The notes: generated by a model not told the origin, from the sequence alone. A stretch of DNA of 23,223 nucleotides from Ramicandelaber brevisporus (GCA_025201865.1 MU602927.1:1-23223); one strand, 5' to 3'. Shown: positions 8,223 through 17,885, counted from the first letter of the stretch. Made by a program: numbers and translations.

Positions 8223-9791
8223 TTAAGTAAGGATCTTAACAGTTGGACACTTGAACATAAAGCTCATTCGTGTCTCTTCAACATCAAGGCCTGTCAAGTC
8301 CAAGACACGAATGTTTGGAAATGCGGGCAGTAGATGAACCAAGTCGCCTGTAAAGTACTCACAGCGACCTACTGAGACTATAACCTTGTGGACTGAATTG
8401 CACGGATAGTTGTACACAGACACAATTGCATCCTTCGTAGGATCGCAATCTGTCAGCTTGATTTCCGCAAGCCTTTTGCATGATGCTATGAATTTCAGAT
8501 AGCTCGAGTCAATGTCCATGCCATTCAGCTCCAAATACACAAGACATGTAAGCTTGTTTAGGAGATGATTCGTGTCAAGAGAAGTGCCAATTAAAGTCAG
8601 CTCGGAGATGGTCAGACTCGTGCCCAGATCAGGTGAAATGTCAATATCGGCCACATATTTAAAGGTGCAGCTCCGGAGAGCAGGCATCGCTTTAAACAGC
8701 AGTTGGCCAATTCCTGATACCATTGTGTCATTACCAAATAGCGCTAAATCAGCGATGGATGGCCATTGCTTGCTGGAGAAGATGGTCACAAGTGGGGTAT
8801 TTGCATCTCCATTGCAACTTTGCTCTGGTATACTCATGGTAAGGCTTTTGAGGACGGGGAAGCGCTCGGGAACAAATGATTGGAAGCTGTAAAGGCTTGA
8901 ATCATTGCAGCATACCTGGACGTGGAGCATCTGTAGATGTAGGAAGACAGACTCTGGGTCTGTGCCAAAGACTTGCTTGTTGATCCCACCATGACAGTTC
9001 GTTGGTATTGCTTCGGCAACACTCAAGCTGGTAAGCGTGGCTGGCATAAACTGGATGACGCTGGCTGGGAATAACTGTAGAGAACCACATTCGAGACGGA
9101 TGCGCTTCTTGGACTTGATCATGCCCATCAGAAATGTCAACACATGAATTGCTTGCTGGCTGTCTGAAGAGGATGCTGCACAGATCACAATCTGCTGAAC
9201 ATGTCCACTACGACGGCTGTCATTAATCCATTTAGCTGCAGCATAAACAGCACTGTTTGACTTGTCGTTGAGGATGAGAGCCACTTGGCGAAGGCATTTC
9301 ATCTGCTCGAGATGAAGAATGAACATTTCTGTACCCTCTTTGAGGTCAAAGGCAATCGATGTAGCATAGTGGAAGTAACCAGAGACGAATAAATCGGGCT
9401 TGATGAACATCAGATTAACAGATCGGATGCGCCGGACATTCTTCATCAATATCACTGGTGGTACTTTGCAACCATCAACCTTCATGTTATTGAATTTGAC
9501 ACGTTTCCAGACTCTATTAGCAAACAGTTCATTAAACACTTGATTGACTGATAAGATTGGCGCAGCCTCTCCACGAGTAAAGTACCTTTCTGCAGTATAC
9601 TCCAGCAACTCGTACGGCAGATCCAGCAGGCGGAACGGCCCGTTGTTGGAGATGCTGAGGCGTTCAATCAGCTGAGCCACTTCGCGCAGCTGCTCTTCAT
9701 CAGCAGTGTCCGCAAAGCTGTGGATCTTGGCACGCAGGCTGTCCAGAGCAGTGGAGATAGCAGCAACAGTACGACGTCGTTTTGGTGGCAT
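8223..9791 (-). CDS. F-box protein with leucine-rich-repeat-like C-terminus (paralogue 2)
   Basis: The 522-residue product starts at ATG 9791. The N-terminus MPPKRRR is a possible nuclear-localisation or basic tether motif, followed by a predicted helical segment (to about residue 50). The F-box is at about residues 52-95: FRLLDLPYELLEYTAERYF, then VFNELFANRVWKRV. That block aligns residue for residue with paralogue 1. The remainder has repeated Leu-x-x-Leu-x-Leu blocks in the manner of LRR-type F-box proteins. The C-terminus also aligns with paralogue 1 (F-T-x-x-x-x-x-L-x-P then LTGLDVEE, ending K-I-L-T). It probably is an SCF substrate adaptor, substrate unknown. Tandem same-strand arrangement points to local duplication. 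Confidence 0.85.
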   Translation of the reverse strand: MPPKRRRTVAAISTALDSLRAKIHSFADTADEEQLREVAQLIERLSISNNGPFRLLDLPYELLEYTAERYFTRGEAAPILSVNQVFNELFANRVWKRVKFNNMKVDGCKVPPVILMKNVRRIRSVNLMFIKPDLFVSGYFHYATSIAFDLKEGTEMFILHLEQMKCLRQVALILNDKSNSAVYAAAKWINDSRRSGHVQQIVICAASSSDSQQAIHVLTFLMGMIKSKKRIRLECGSLQLFPASVIQFMPATLTSLSVAEAIPTNCHGGINKQVFGTDPESVFLHLQMLHVQVCCNDSSLYSFQSFVPERFPVLKSLTMSIPEQSCNGDANTPLVTIFSSKQWPSIADLALFGNDTMVSGIGQLLFKAMPALRSCTFKYVADIDISPDLGTSLTISELTLIGTSLDTNHLLNKLTCLVYLELNGMDIDSSYLKFIASCKRLAEIKLTDCDPTKDAIVSVYNYPCNSVHKVIVSVGRCEYFTGDLVHLLPAFPNIRVLDLTGLDVEETRMSFMFKCPTVKILT

Positions 9792-9874
9792 ACTGTCTTT
9801 TTATTCGAAATATTTTGGATGTAAAGCCATAATCAATCAATGAATTGAGTTAAGAGGTTCAGGTCAGCTTGGGT

Positions 9875-10153
9875 TCAATGTGTCTCGGAGGATGGGAAGT
9901 AGGTGGAGGAGTTGAATGTGAATCTGAGTGATGGTCGTATACCAGGGTCAAAGTGCAGCCATTTGCCCATCGTATCCTTCAATTCGCGGTAGAGTTTGTA
10001 TTCTTTCTTGCGTCTCTTTGGTCTCAGGCGCTCGACAATGGTCTTGGATTCAGCATAATGATGGATCTTGAGACGCCGCTCGGTGTTGCGGGTGGCGCGG
10101 CAGAGAATGCCTTCAGCTGTGACATGCACTGGCTGTAGTGTTTCTACCTTTCT
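9875..10153 (-). pseudogene. Unassigned basic reading frame lacking an ATG start (exon or gene remnant)
   Basis: A minus-strand frame runs open from a stop at 10154-10156 to TGA at 9875, about 92 codons. The translation is compositionally protein-like and very basic in the middle (IVERLRPKRRKKEYKLYREL), and ends GKWLHFDPGIRPSLRF and a Ser/Thr-rich tail. Such composition would suit a mitochondrial ribosomal or RNA-binding protein, but I do not recognise the family. No ATG precedes the conserved-looking part; the only in-frame ATG is deep inside. I searched for an upstream exon (donor GTA, acceptor AG) and found no convincing pair. It could be the last exon of a gene with an unusual start, or a remnant left by duplication. 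Confidence 0.3.
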
Positions 10154-10188
10154 CTAATGAACCTCATCGAGTGAGTTGCATTCGACTT
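10144..10188. repeat. 45-bp direct repeat, copy B
   Basis: This is the partner of 8066-8110 (six mismatches). It stands beside the 5' end of the ATG-less frame and about 130 nt before the GET1 start codon. In the frame corresponding to the F-box extension, this copy carries a stop. Confidence 0.85.
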
Positions 10189-10269
10189 GAACAACAGGAT
10201 TGGTGTGTGTCTTGTCTTTTTCGTTGCATTTTTTTCGTTTCAAAAAGTAAAACGACCACGAACCTCATC

Positions 10270-10288
10270 AGCAAAGCAAGCAAGCAAG
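10270..10288 (+). promoter_or_regulatory. (GCAA)n box upstream of GET1
   Basis: The motif is GCAAAGCAAGCAAGCAAG, 30 nt before the GET1 ATG. The same core with the same AAAG start occurs in the mL49/TyrRS promoter, reading toward TyrRS. Confidence 0.35.
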
Positions 10289-10318
10289 CCAGCAGCCTGA
10301 CACGAAGAACACACGCTG

Positions 10319-10930
10319 ATGGAGATCGCCCTGATCGTCTTCTTCATCGTGCTGCTCACTGAGCTGCTCGAAATCGTCAGCTACAAAACAGTCGCCTCCA
10401 AATGCTGGCATCTCTGGCGTGACACCGTTCGCAAACAAGAGACACAGCGCCATTCCGCTCTCCGCCATGACATTATAACTCTCAAACACCAGCTTCGCCA
10501 GACCAGCTCTCAGGACGAGTTTGCCAAATGGGCCAAGATGCGCCGTCGCCTCGATGCACTCATTGCCGAGAACGACAAGCTAACGAACCGTATCGCATAT
10601 GCAAGGACTGCGTTTGAGCTGAAGATTAGTGTTGGATGCTGGGTGGCAGTGTATGGATTCAGAGCATTGATTGTGTTATTGTATCACAAGTCGCCCATGT
10701 TCTTTTTGCCGTTGCGGTGGTTTGATCCAATGACTCCGTTGTTGTCGTATCCGTCAGCGCCGAAAGGGTCGGTTAGCGTGTACACTTGGTCATTTGCGTG
10801 TCATAGAGCATTGAGGATTATGCTGCGGTTATCGGGCAAAGTGTATTCGAGAGCGATATCATTGATTAATGCTCAACAGCACCACCAGCAACAGCAGCAA
10901 GAGAAGGTCAAAGTACGTTCAAGTCGGTAG
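10319..10930 (+). CDS. GET1: Get1/WRB family receptor subunit for tail-anchored protein insertion
   Basis: The 203-residue ER membrane protein pairs with Get2 as the receptor for the Get3 ATPase carrying tail-anchored proteins. The ATG is at 10319. A first hydrophobic helix lies at about residues 2-20 (IALIVFFIVLL). A long charged coiled coil follows (about 30-100), with basic segments such as KWAKMRRRLD that in this family contact Get3. A second membrane segment is at about 105-124 (SVGCWVAVYGFRALIVLLY) and a third at about 148-168. The F-F-L-P-L-R-W loop between them fits the family. The tail is a short Gln/His tract and basic residues. Length is close to yeast Get1. Codon third positions shift sharply from C to G within the gene. 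Neighbours are unrelated in function. Confidence 0.88.
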   Translation: MEIALIVFFIVLLTELLEIVSYKTVASKCWHLWRDTVRKQETQRHSALRHDIITLKHQLRQTSSQDEFAKWAKMRRRLDALIAENDKLTNRIAYARTAFELKISVGCWVAVYGFRALIVLLYHKSPMFFLPLRWFDPMTPLLSYPSAPKGSVSVYTWSFACHRALRIMLRLSGKVYSRAISLINAQQHHQQQQQEKVKVRSSR

Positions 10931-11007
10931 AATTAATATTGATCATTTTTATTATTATTGAAAGTTAAGTTAGTAAACATAAAGGAACACTCTTTTACTT
11001 TTTAAAC

Positions 11008-11013
11008 AATAAA
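11008..11013 (+). terminator. AATAAA polyadenylation signal of GET1
   Basis: The canonical hexamer lies 78 nt after the GET1 stop, in an A-rich stretch before the convergent arrestin gene. Confidence 0.55.
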
Positions 11014-11119
11014 AAACATTATAAGCAATTAACACGTTAGCAGATGTTTACCGATTGATATGGGAAAGCATGAGTAAGATAAAGACTATTTAAAGGAATG
11101 AAAGGGAAGAATCGGTTTG

Positions 11120-11538
11120 TTAGAAGAAACGACGCGAAGACTTTGCTGGCTTCTTTGGTTTGCCATTGGATGTTTGTTCAAACTCTGCAGCAGTGGGGAT
11201 TGAAGGAGCAGCTCTCTGAACCACCAGGGCTGGAGCTACTTGCGACGCAGCTGCTTGATATGAGCCATATGGTGAGGCTGCAATGTGAGTATTGACGCTG
11301 TTTTCAGACACGGCAGAATTGAAACTTCCATATGGATTGTGTGGCGCAATGTAGCTGCCATATCCATTTGAGACTTGCTGTGGCATCAACTGAGGTGGCA
11401 GTGGAGGAAGTGCCCTGCTCGCTTCATGCTGGTGATACTGCTGATATTGCTGCTGATATTGCTGCTGGTAACCATGAGATGTCTGCTGTTGATGTTGATA
11501 TTGTGACTGTGCAGGTTGAGTAGGCTGTGGTGGAGTAG

Positions 11539-11575
<37 letters not shown>

Positions 11576-14500
11576 TGGCTGTTGCTGTTGTTGGTAACCT
11601 CCCACAGCAACGCTAGATTGATATGACTGAGCATAGTAGCCCGACTGCTGATATGGATTCTGGTACGGATTCTGATATGGATTGCTATACGCAGATGGCG
11701 TAGCAGCAGCAGCAGCTGGAAGAGCACTGGATTGAGTCTGCTGCGCAGCTGGCTGTGGAGCAGTGCTACTGTATGTGATACCATGAGAGTCAGCGTATGT
11801 TTGTGGTTGTTGCTGCGTCTGCTGTTGTTGCTGTAAGTTGGATGCAGTTTGTGCCACAGTCGGAGGTGAAGCAGAGAATGTAGCAGGTGGAGATGGATAA
11901 TCAGCTGCATGTTTTAGATTGGCTGTGAGTGGAGACATGTTGCGACTGCCACCGCCATGTCCATGTCCATATCCATGAGGCAATGGCGGGACTGGTGGAA
12001 TGCTTGGTGAATTGTGAGGGTTGAATCGAGGACTACGAATGCTCTGTGCACCAACACTCGATGCAGCAGTGCTGTAGCCACGAACAGCGTATCCGCCATT
12101 TGGTGCCATCATGAATGAATTCGGCGATGCTACCGGACCAGATGCCTCAGATGATGATTCATCGCTGTACTGATTGTGTCGTCCATGCTGCTGACTCTGA
12201 TATTGCTGCTGTTGCTGTTGCTGCTGTTGCTGCTGTTTGAGGATTGCACGCTCTCTTCTAACATCTTGAATCAAGAAGCCTTGAGGAGATGGCTGTTGAT
12301 TAGTTGATCTCAATGGAGTTCCAGTTGGTCTCAATTTGGGTCCATTTTGATTGCTGCTGTTGATGTTGCTGTTTAAATCACCACCAACCATTGCAGCTGA
12401 AGGAGATGAATACATTGAGACAGCATCGTGTGCAGCGCTCATCATCATCATTTGCTCTCTCTTTTTGAATGCGTGCTGTCTGTTTAATCTACTGACTCTA
12501 ACCAGTGACTGATCTTCTGGATTATACCTGGTTGAGTTAACTTTAATCGCAGCCAACATTGAAATATCTCTCGTTGCTTCCAATGGATACAACTGATGTG
12601 ACTGAGTGAGCGATCCACCACGCAGTGACATGACGGGACGAGGCATATCAGGCTGCAATTGAGGGTTTTGGAGTTGCAACTGATGCTGCTGTTGGTTGGT
12701 TGGTGGAACTGCCGCTGCATTCTTTGGCTGAACACACATTAGCACTGCGGAATCAACTTCTTTAGCTTGCAATGTCTTCAAGTCTTCAATGTCAGCCTTC
12801 TTAACTGCTGGATCACGCTGCAATTCTTGAATGTGCGCATTGTGAATAGTATCAAGCTCGAGAATTGGATCAGTGTTGACAGTGGCTGAGAATGTTTGTT
12901 TGCGATCCGATTGAGTCATTGAAACAACTCTGACTGGAATCTCAATTGAGGCAACTCTCGTGCTTGACTTCCATTTTGCGGGGATTTCCACATGCAATGT
13001 CAAGTAATAGCATGGAACTAGATAGTGAGTTGGCATTGTCATTACACTTGTTGGCAACTTTGCACTAATGATAGTCCGTCTGGATGCAAAGTCATTTCCG
13101 GAGCTACTGCCACCTTTGCCTCCACTGCCGCTTGAATCTCGACTCTTTATTGAGACTGAGGATGACATTGAACGAGATGCCTTGGCTATGCTGTGACCAA
13201 TATCGTTTCCACCGAGATTGAAATCGCCACTTTCCAAGACACGAGTCGTTGTCCATGTTGCACCCATGCATCCCAATGGTGGTTTTGGTCTAACAATTGC
13301 TGGCTGTCCATTTACTCCATTTGCTGTAGACATTGGATGATCTTTTCTAACTAATCTTCCATTTGGCTGACCATTGTTATTACTATTTGTATTTGTATTT
13401 CGAGTTCCTCTCATGTCATCAAATCTACGTGTATCCTTCTTCCGCTGACCATGTAGATTCAAACTCAGTCCATCAAACTGCATCAATTCATCAATCGAGT
13501 CACTTGATCCATTTCTCTTGTGGCTCAATTTATACTGACCACCACCCAGTGTCTGGTATTCAATTCTTCTCTGATCAGTTCCATCTTCTCGCAAATATTC
13601 AAAATAGGGAATGCCAAATGGATTTGTGTTGTTTTCATTGTCCCATGGTTTTCTGTCTTCAATGCAATCTATCCTTTCCATTAGTCGATATCTGCAGCTT
13701 TTGATCATTCGTGTTTTCCCATTGTGCATTGTTACATCTAGCAATGCGTGGATTGATTGACCTGGACTATATTCACTTCTGTCAAACGTGGCCACAACAT
13801 CAAACAATGGAACTCCAGTATCATCAAATAGAGTGCCTGATGACTGACGACGAGCCTCTTCAAATCCATTGAGAGAGTCTAGTCTGAATCGAGCAATTAG
13901 CGAGTGATTGACTGACATTAAACTGCTATTCAGTGCTGATACACCATCTATACTTGCACCATGGTGACTGTATATCGATTGCAAATGCTGTTTATTCGCG
14001 TGCTGCTGAAGTTGGCTGTCATCAATAGCGCTGTACAATGGATACACAATGGGCTGCAAATTAACAGCCACCTTCTCTGTGGTAAACAAGGAAATGTGCA
14101 AGCTCTCCAGTTCTGCTCTAAAGAAATACTCGGTTGCACATTTCGGGACTGGAGCACTGGCATCGCTCTCAATGTTTAGAGAGGGAGGATAGTTGATAAA
14201 TGGCAGCGTTACTGTGAATGAGAATACATGCAATCCTTCTTGAAGAGTTCCAACTGTGCGCCTATCATTCCATCCCCACAATGTCATTTGCTCATGAAAA
14301 TAAACTCGCTCCAGCACTCGTCCATCTGATATATACCCAGGCGGACTGTGAATCAGCTCGCGCGGGCTACTTGCATCTCCATGACGTTGATAGAGTGATC
14401 GCAATCGGCGCCTCTGCAGTTCCTGCTGTGATTTTGGTAGTGAAAAGAAAGCTCGGTGATCAGCTGGCACTGACAGTGCTACTCGCTCGCGGCCCTTGAA

Positions 14501-14746
14501 TGTCAATGCTAGTCGGGTCGCTCGAATTGGCTGATGAAGCTGTAGGATGACTGAACCGGTGAATGTGCACTCTGGATAGAATGCCACGGGGTCCTGTGAA
14601 GCACCTCCGCTCCCAGAAAAGACGGGAATCGAGGACACGCTGCCTGTAATGGTGGGGGAGTGTGCTGCTCCACCATTGTTCACTGAGCTGTTGCCGGTTG
14701 TGGTTGACCCTGGCAGCCTAATCTCGAACACTGGCGGCGCAGCCAT
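11120..14746 (-). CDS. Arrestin-related trafficking adaptor (ART/alpha-arrestin-like), long Gln-rich tail
   Basis: The product has 1208 residues from ATG 14746; the frame upstream begins only with GTG. The N-terminal arrestin domain (about 8-250) shows FTGSVILQL...LALTFKGRERV and VGTLQEGLHVFSFTVTLP, then an arrestin C domain (about 310-650) beginning VPLFDVVATFDRSEYSPGQSIHALLDV and resuming after a basic, disordered insertion at HYLVPCYYLTLHVEIPAKW. Family members recruit Rsp5/Nedd4 ubiquitin ligases to membrane transporters. A PPxY motif, the usual WW-domain ligand, is at P135-P-G-Y138, inside the arrestin N domain rather than in the tail. The last 500 or so residues are disordered, with Gln runs near residues 838-849 and 1048-1068 and three NPYQ repeats near 1020. 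Cargo is unknown. Confidence 0.88.
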
Positions 14747-15758
14747 TGATAATGACAGATAGGTAGACTGGGTGAGAACTATGCCAGGAACACGAAGGGA
14801 GATCACTCACACGAGCACACGAGCACAAACACACACACTTCGCGCAGAGTTCGTCGGATATATGGCGTATGTCTGTGTCTGTGTACTCACTGTGCGACGG
14901 ACAAGCTGCTGGTTCTGCTGCTGTTGCTGCTGTTGCAAAAAGGGAGGCTTCGCGCGTACACACACTCTCTGACAAACTTGCGATAAAAAAAGAAGAGAAG
15001 AGAAAGCAGAAAGAATGAGCGGAGAAAAGAGCAAGCTAGAAAATTGCTGCGGCTTGCCAATAACAAAGTAAGCAGCTGCAGCAGATGAATATGATGATGA
15101 TGAATCGAAGAGAAACGCGTAAAGAGTAGAGCAGAGGAGAGGAGAACAGAACAGAGCAGAGAATGCTATAGGAGATTCTATCAAAGGCAAAAGGGAACTA
15201 CTGGGGAAGTCTTGCCCTCTTTCTTTCTGCACTGTTGAGTAAAGGATAGAGCTGGCTGAGTGTAAGGCGGTCGAGTGAAGTACACGCGCCAGGATAGCCG
15301 GCCAGGTAGACAGGCGACAGGAATAAATCGACGACTGTAAAATGCGCGGGGTAGTTGGTCGCTCAAGAGGAAGAGCAAGAGGAAGAGGCAGATGGGAGGA
15401 GAGTACAATCAATCCGGGATGCCCTCACCACACACAGACCGCATCTACTTGTCTTTAGTGACAGTCAAATCATGAATGCTCCGACAGCGTGTGCATGCGT
15501 GCATACATTCAGTGCTTTCGCCGATACACTTACACAAAGACACAGACAGACAGACAGACAGACAGAGATGATGATGACAGCAGCAGCCTAATTTAAGGCG
15601 GAATTAGCACAGAAGAGCGAAAAAGAGTGCCACGAGTATCTTGAGCATGTTGAATGCCAATGACCAACAGCAATGTTGCTGGTGTGTCTTGTGTGTCTGT
15701 TGATCAGCACTGCCACTCTCGAGAGAATAGACAATAAAAAAAAAGTAGTAAAGAAAGA
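14747..15758. promoter_or_regulatory. Divergent promoter region, arrestin gene / third F-box gene
   Basis: About 1 kb without a gene. Read on the minus strand it is C/T-rich and free of ATG from 14747 to 15441, which marks a probable long leader of the arrestin gene. The plus strand has many ATGs over the same part. A CA/GT-rich tract lies at 14810-14840 and a CAGA microsatellite at 15543-15566. The minus-strand open frame 14807-15412 starts at TTG and is low-complexity, so I do not call it a gene. No clear TATA box was found for either gene. Confidence 0.5.
15543..15566. repeat. CAGA tetranucleotide microsatellite (6 units)
   Basis: Six perfect tandem CAGA units lie about 195 nt upstream of the third F-box gene start. 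Confidence 0.9.
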
Positions 15759-17828
15759 ATGACTACTTCGAATCCCAACACACCGCTGTTGTCGCTTGCA
15801 GGACTGTCATCAGCTGTGCTGGAAGCTGCTGCAGCGCTGGCATATCCACCAACAACTGGCAGAGAACACACTCCAGAGTCTCTTAAAGAGTCAATCGCAC
15901 GCTTCACCACTGATCTGAACTCACCGCAGTGGCAGCAGCTTCATCAGCAGTTACAAAGCCAACTCCCTCAGCAACAGCAACAACAGCAACAACAACAACA
16001 GCAACAACAGCAGTCGGGACAATCGGGACAGTCCGTGTCATCCACAAACACTCTGATGCCATTGGCAACGATGGTTGCAGCAGCAGCCGCTGAGTCAGCA
16101 ACGCGTCGTTTGAACAGCCGTCCAGCTCACTCTGAGGTATTCATTCACGCTGTTGGAGACCTGAGCCTGCGCGACCAGCTGTCGTGTCGCTTAGTTTGTC
16201 GGTCGTGGTATAGAATTGCCACAGAAGTTGTAATGCGCAGCATCACAGTGGATCACTTTAGATTGGTGAACTTGAACTCATTGCTGTTGAAACGATATGG
16301 CAAATATGTTCATGAGGTGTATGTTGCAGATGCCAAACAGCTTGATCCAATTTGGGAATGGTGTCCAAACCTGTATGGTGTTGACATTTCGATCACAGCA
16401 GAAGACCAGTCCAGCACCGACAAACAGATGGCTGCAGTCTATAAAATTGCGAAGTCGGCAGCTGTGCGTTCAGGAACGTTGCAGCGACTTGAGCTGACAT
16501 TCAACCAGCGAACTGACTGCCAAATGAGCGGCAACCATTCGGAGTGCAATCATCCGCCTCTCCCAGCTTCAACAGCAACAGCAGGCGTCAAAGGTTCGGG
16601 CAAGGTAGCTGCAAACAAGATTGTTCCACTGGTTATTCCTCGCAAGTTGTTGGATTCAATTGGCCGAGTTACATCTCTTCGCGAGCTGGTCATCTCAATT
16701 GGATGTCACGTCGAGTCTGGAGATATGCCATGTGAGCAAGCGTGGTGGGCACTGTTCCGCAAGTTGCCCAATTTGACTGTGCTGCGACCTGCTCTCGGAA
16801 TGTGCATGATGTCGCCTCGTTATTTCAACATTTTGGCTGCATCGTGCCCCAATCTGACCGAGCTGCTGGCTGATATTGAGGTGATTTCGTCGACAGATGG
16901 CGCAGTTAACTTTGCACCAGCCATCTTCCCGAATCTCCGTGATATCGAGTGCGTTCGGTGTCTGTCTACACTTGCCAGCGACCGCTCTCCCATTCTGATC
17001 CATCCATTGGCGATGCCTAACTTGATCAAGATGGAACTGTCGTTTATCGTGTGCGATGAAGAGAACTGCCCATTGTACTACCTGTTTATTGACGAGCGAT
17101 TCACCTGGCTGAAGCTAACGAGCATGTACATTGGTGAATATGACTGCGTCACGGATACAATTATGGATCTTCTCCCGCTGCGTTTCCCTCACTTGACCAG
17201 TCTCGAACTGACATACTGCAGACGTATCACAGTGGTTGGCATTGCAAATGTGCTGCGTGGCTTGACATGTTTGCGATCACTCTGGGCTGACCTCTACAAT
17301 GACAACGACGATCAATTTGGTGAATTGGCTTCTCCAGAGATTAACATTGAGCGCCTTCCCGGACATCAATCAGGTGCAAAATCTGGCCAGTCGTCATCAC
17401 ACCAACAACAACAACAACAACAGCAACAAATTGAAAGATATCTGCCACCACCTGAACAGTGGGGTTGTGCCAACTCTCTCCAAGTTCTCTCCCTCAAGCG
17501 CGTTCCACTGACACCGGCTGATGTGATGGCTGCTCTCCGCATGCCTCGCTTGACTGATTTGCGCATTGCCACTTGTCCCGAGCACATTATGCCGAGTGGA
17601 TTCATTTACATTCCGCCAATTGGTCAACGTTTCGTATCTGCAATCACATCATTCAGTCTAGGAACTCAAGACTTGGACATTCCGTCGTTGGCTAATCTGG
17701 CCACCATTGCGCCGCATTTGAGAATGGTTACTGTGAAGGATAACACATTTGCTGCGTGGCTTCGCACAGCTGATCGCATTGATGAGCTACGCGATCAGTT
17801 CCCCCAAATCTTGTTCATGTATGAGTAA
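15759..17828 (+). CDS. F-box protein with leucine-rich-repeat-like C-terminus and N-terminal polyGln (third copy)
   Basis: The 689-residue product starts at ATG 15759, just after an A-rich stretch. Residues 1-120 are Ala/Ser/Gln-rich with a Gln run at about 70-84. The F-box lies at about 123-165: EVFIHAVGDLSLRDQLSCRLVCRSWYRIATEV, a more canonical version than in the two tandem copies. Downstream blocks are LRR-like, e.g. CPNLTELLADIE, FPNLRDIECVRC, FPHLTSLELTYCRRITVVGI and LTCLRSLWADL. A second, shorter Gln tract interrupts the LRR region near residue 548. As with the other F-box proteins here, it is probably an SCF ubiquitin-ligase adaptor with unknown target. The short final segment (QFPQILFMYE) echoes the C-termini of the tandem copies. 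Convergent with the next gene; the gap is 57 nt. Confidence 0.87.
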   Translation: MTTSNPNTPLLSLAGLSSAVLEAAAALAYPPTTGREHTPESLKESIARFTTDLNSPQWQQLHQQLQSQLPQQQQQQQQQQQQQQQSGQSGQSVSSTNTLMPLATMVAAAAAESATRRLNSRPAHSEVFIHAVGDLSLRDQLSCRLVCRSWYRIATEVVMRSITVDHFRLVNLNSLLLKRYGKYVHEVYVADAKQLDPIWEWCPNLYGVDISITAEDQSSTDKQMAAVYKIAKSAAVRSGTLQRLELTFNQRTDCQMSGNHSECNHPPLPASTATAGVKGSGKVAANKIVPLVIPRKLLDSIGRVTSLRELVISIGCHVESGDMPCEQAWWALFRKLPNLTVLRPALGMCMMSPRYFNILAASCPNLTELLADIEVISSTDGAVNFAPAIFPNLRDIECVRCLSTLASDRSPILIHPLAMPNLIKMELSFIVCDEENCPLYYLFIDERFTWLKLTSMYIGEYDCVTDTIMDLLPLRFPHLTSLELTYCRRITVVGIANVLRGLTCLRSLWADLYNDNDDQFGELASPEINIERLPGHQSGAKSGQSSSHQQQQQQQQQIERYLPPPEQWGCANSLQVLSLKRVPLTPADVMAALRMPRLTDLRIATCPEHIMPSGFIYIPPIGQRFVSAITSFSLGTQDLDIPSLANLATIAPHLRMVTVKDNTFAAWLRTADRIDELRDQFPQILFMYE

Positions 17829-17885
17829 TTACATTTATATAACACTTTTAGTATCAATTAGAGTATTTAGAGTATAGTTATGTGA

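Larger units (their letters stand above)
9792..10318. other. Intergenic region between F-box paralogue 2 and GET1
   Basis: These 527 nt hold the promoters of two divergent genes, an unassigned minus-strand reading frame (9875-10153), copy B of the 45-bp repeat (10144-10188), a ten-base direct repeat GAACCTCATC (about 10158 and 10259), and a (GCAA)n box at 10270-10288. From 10159 to the GET1 start at 10319 there is no plus-strand ATG. Confidence 0.5.

Noticed and set aside
14807-15412. 201-codon minus-strand open frame upstream of the arrestin gene
   Set aside because: It begins at TTG, is made of CT-rich simple sequence and ends next to the arrestin start; it is better explained as leader.
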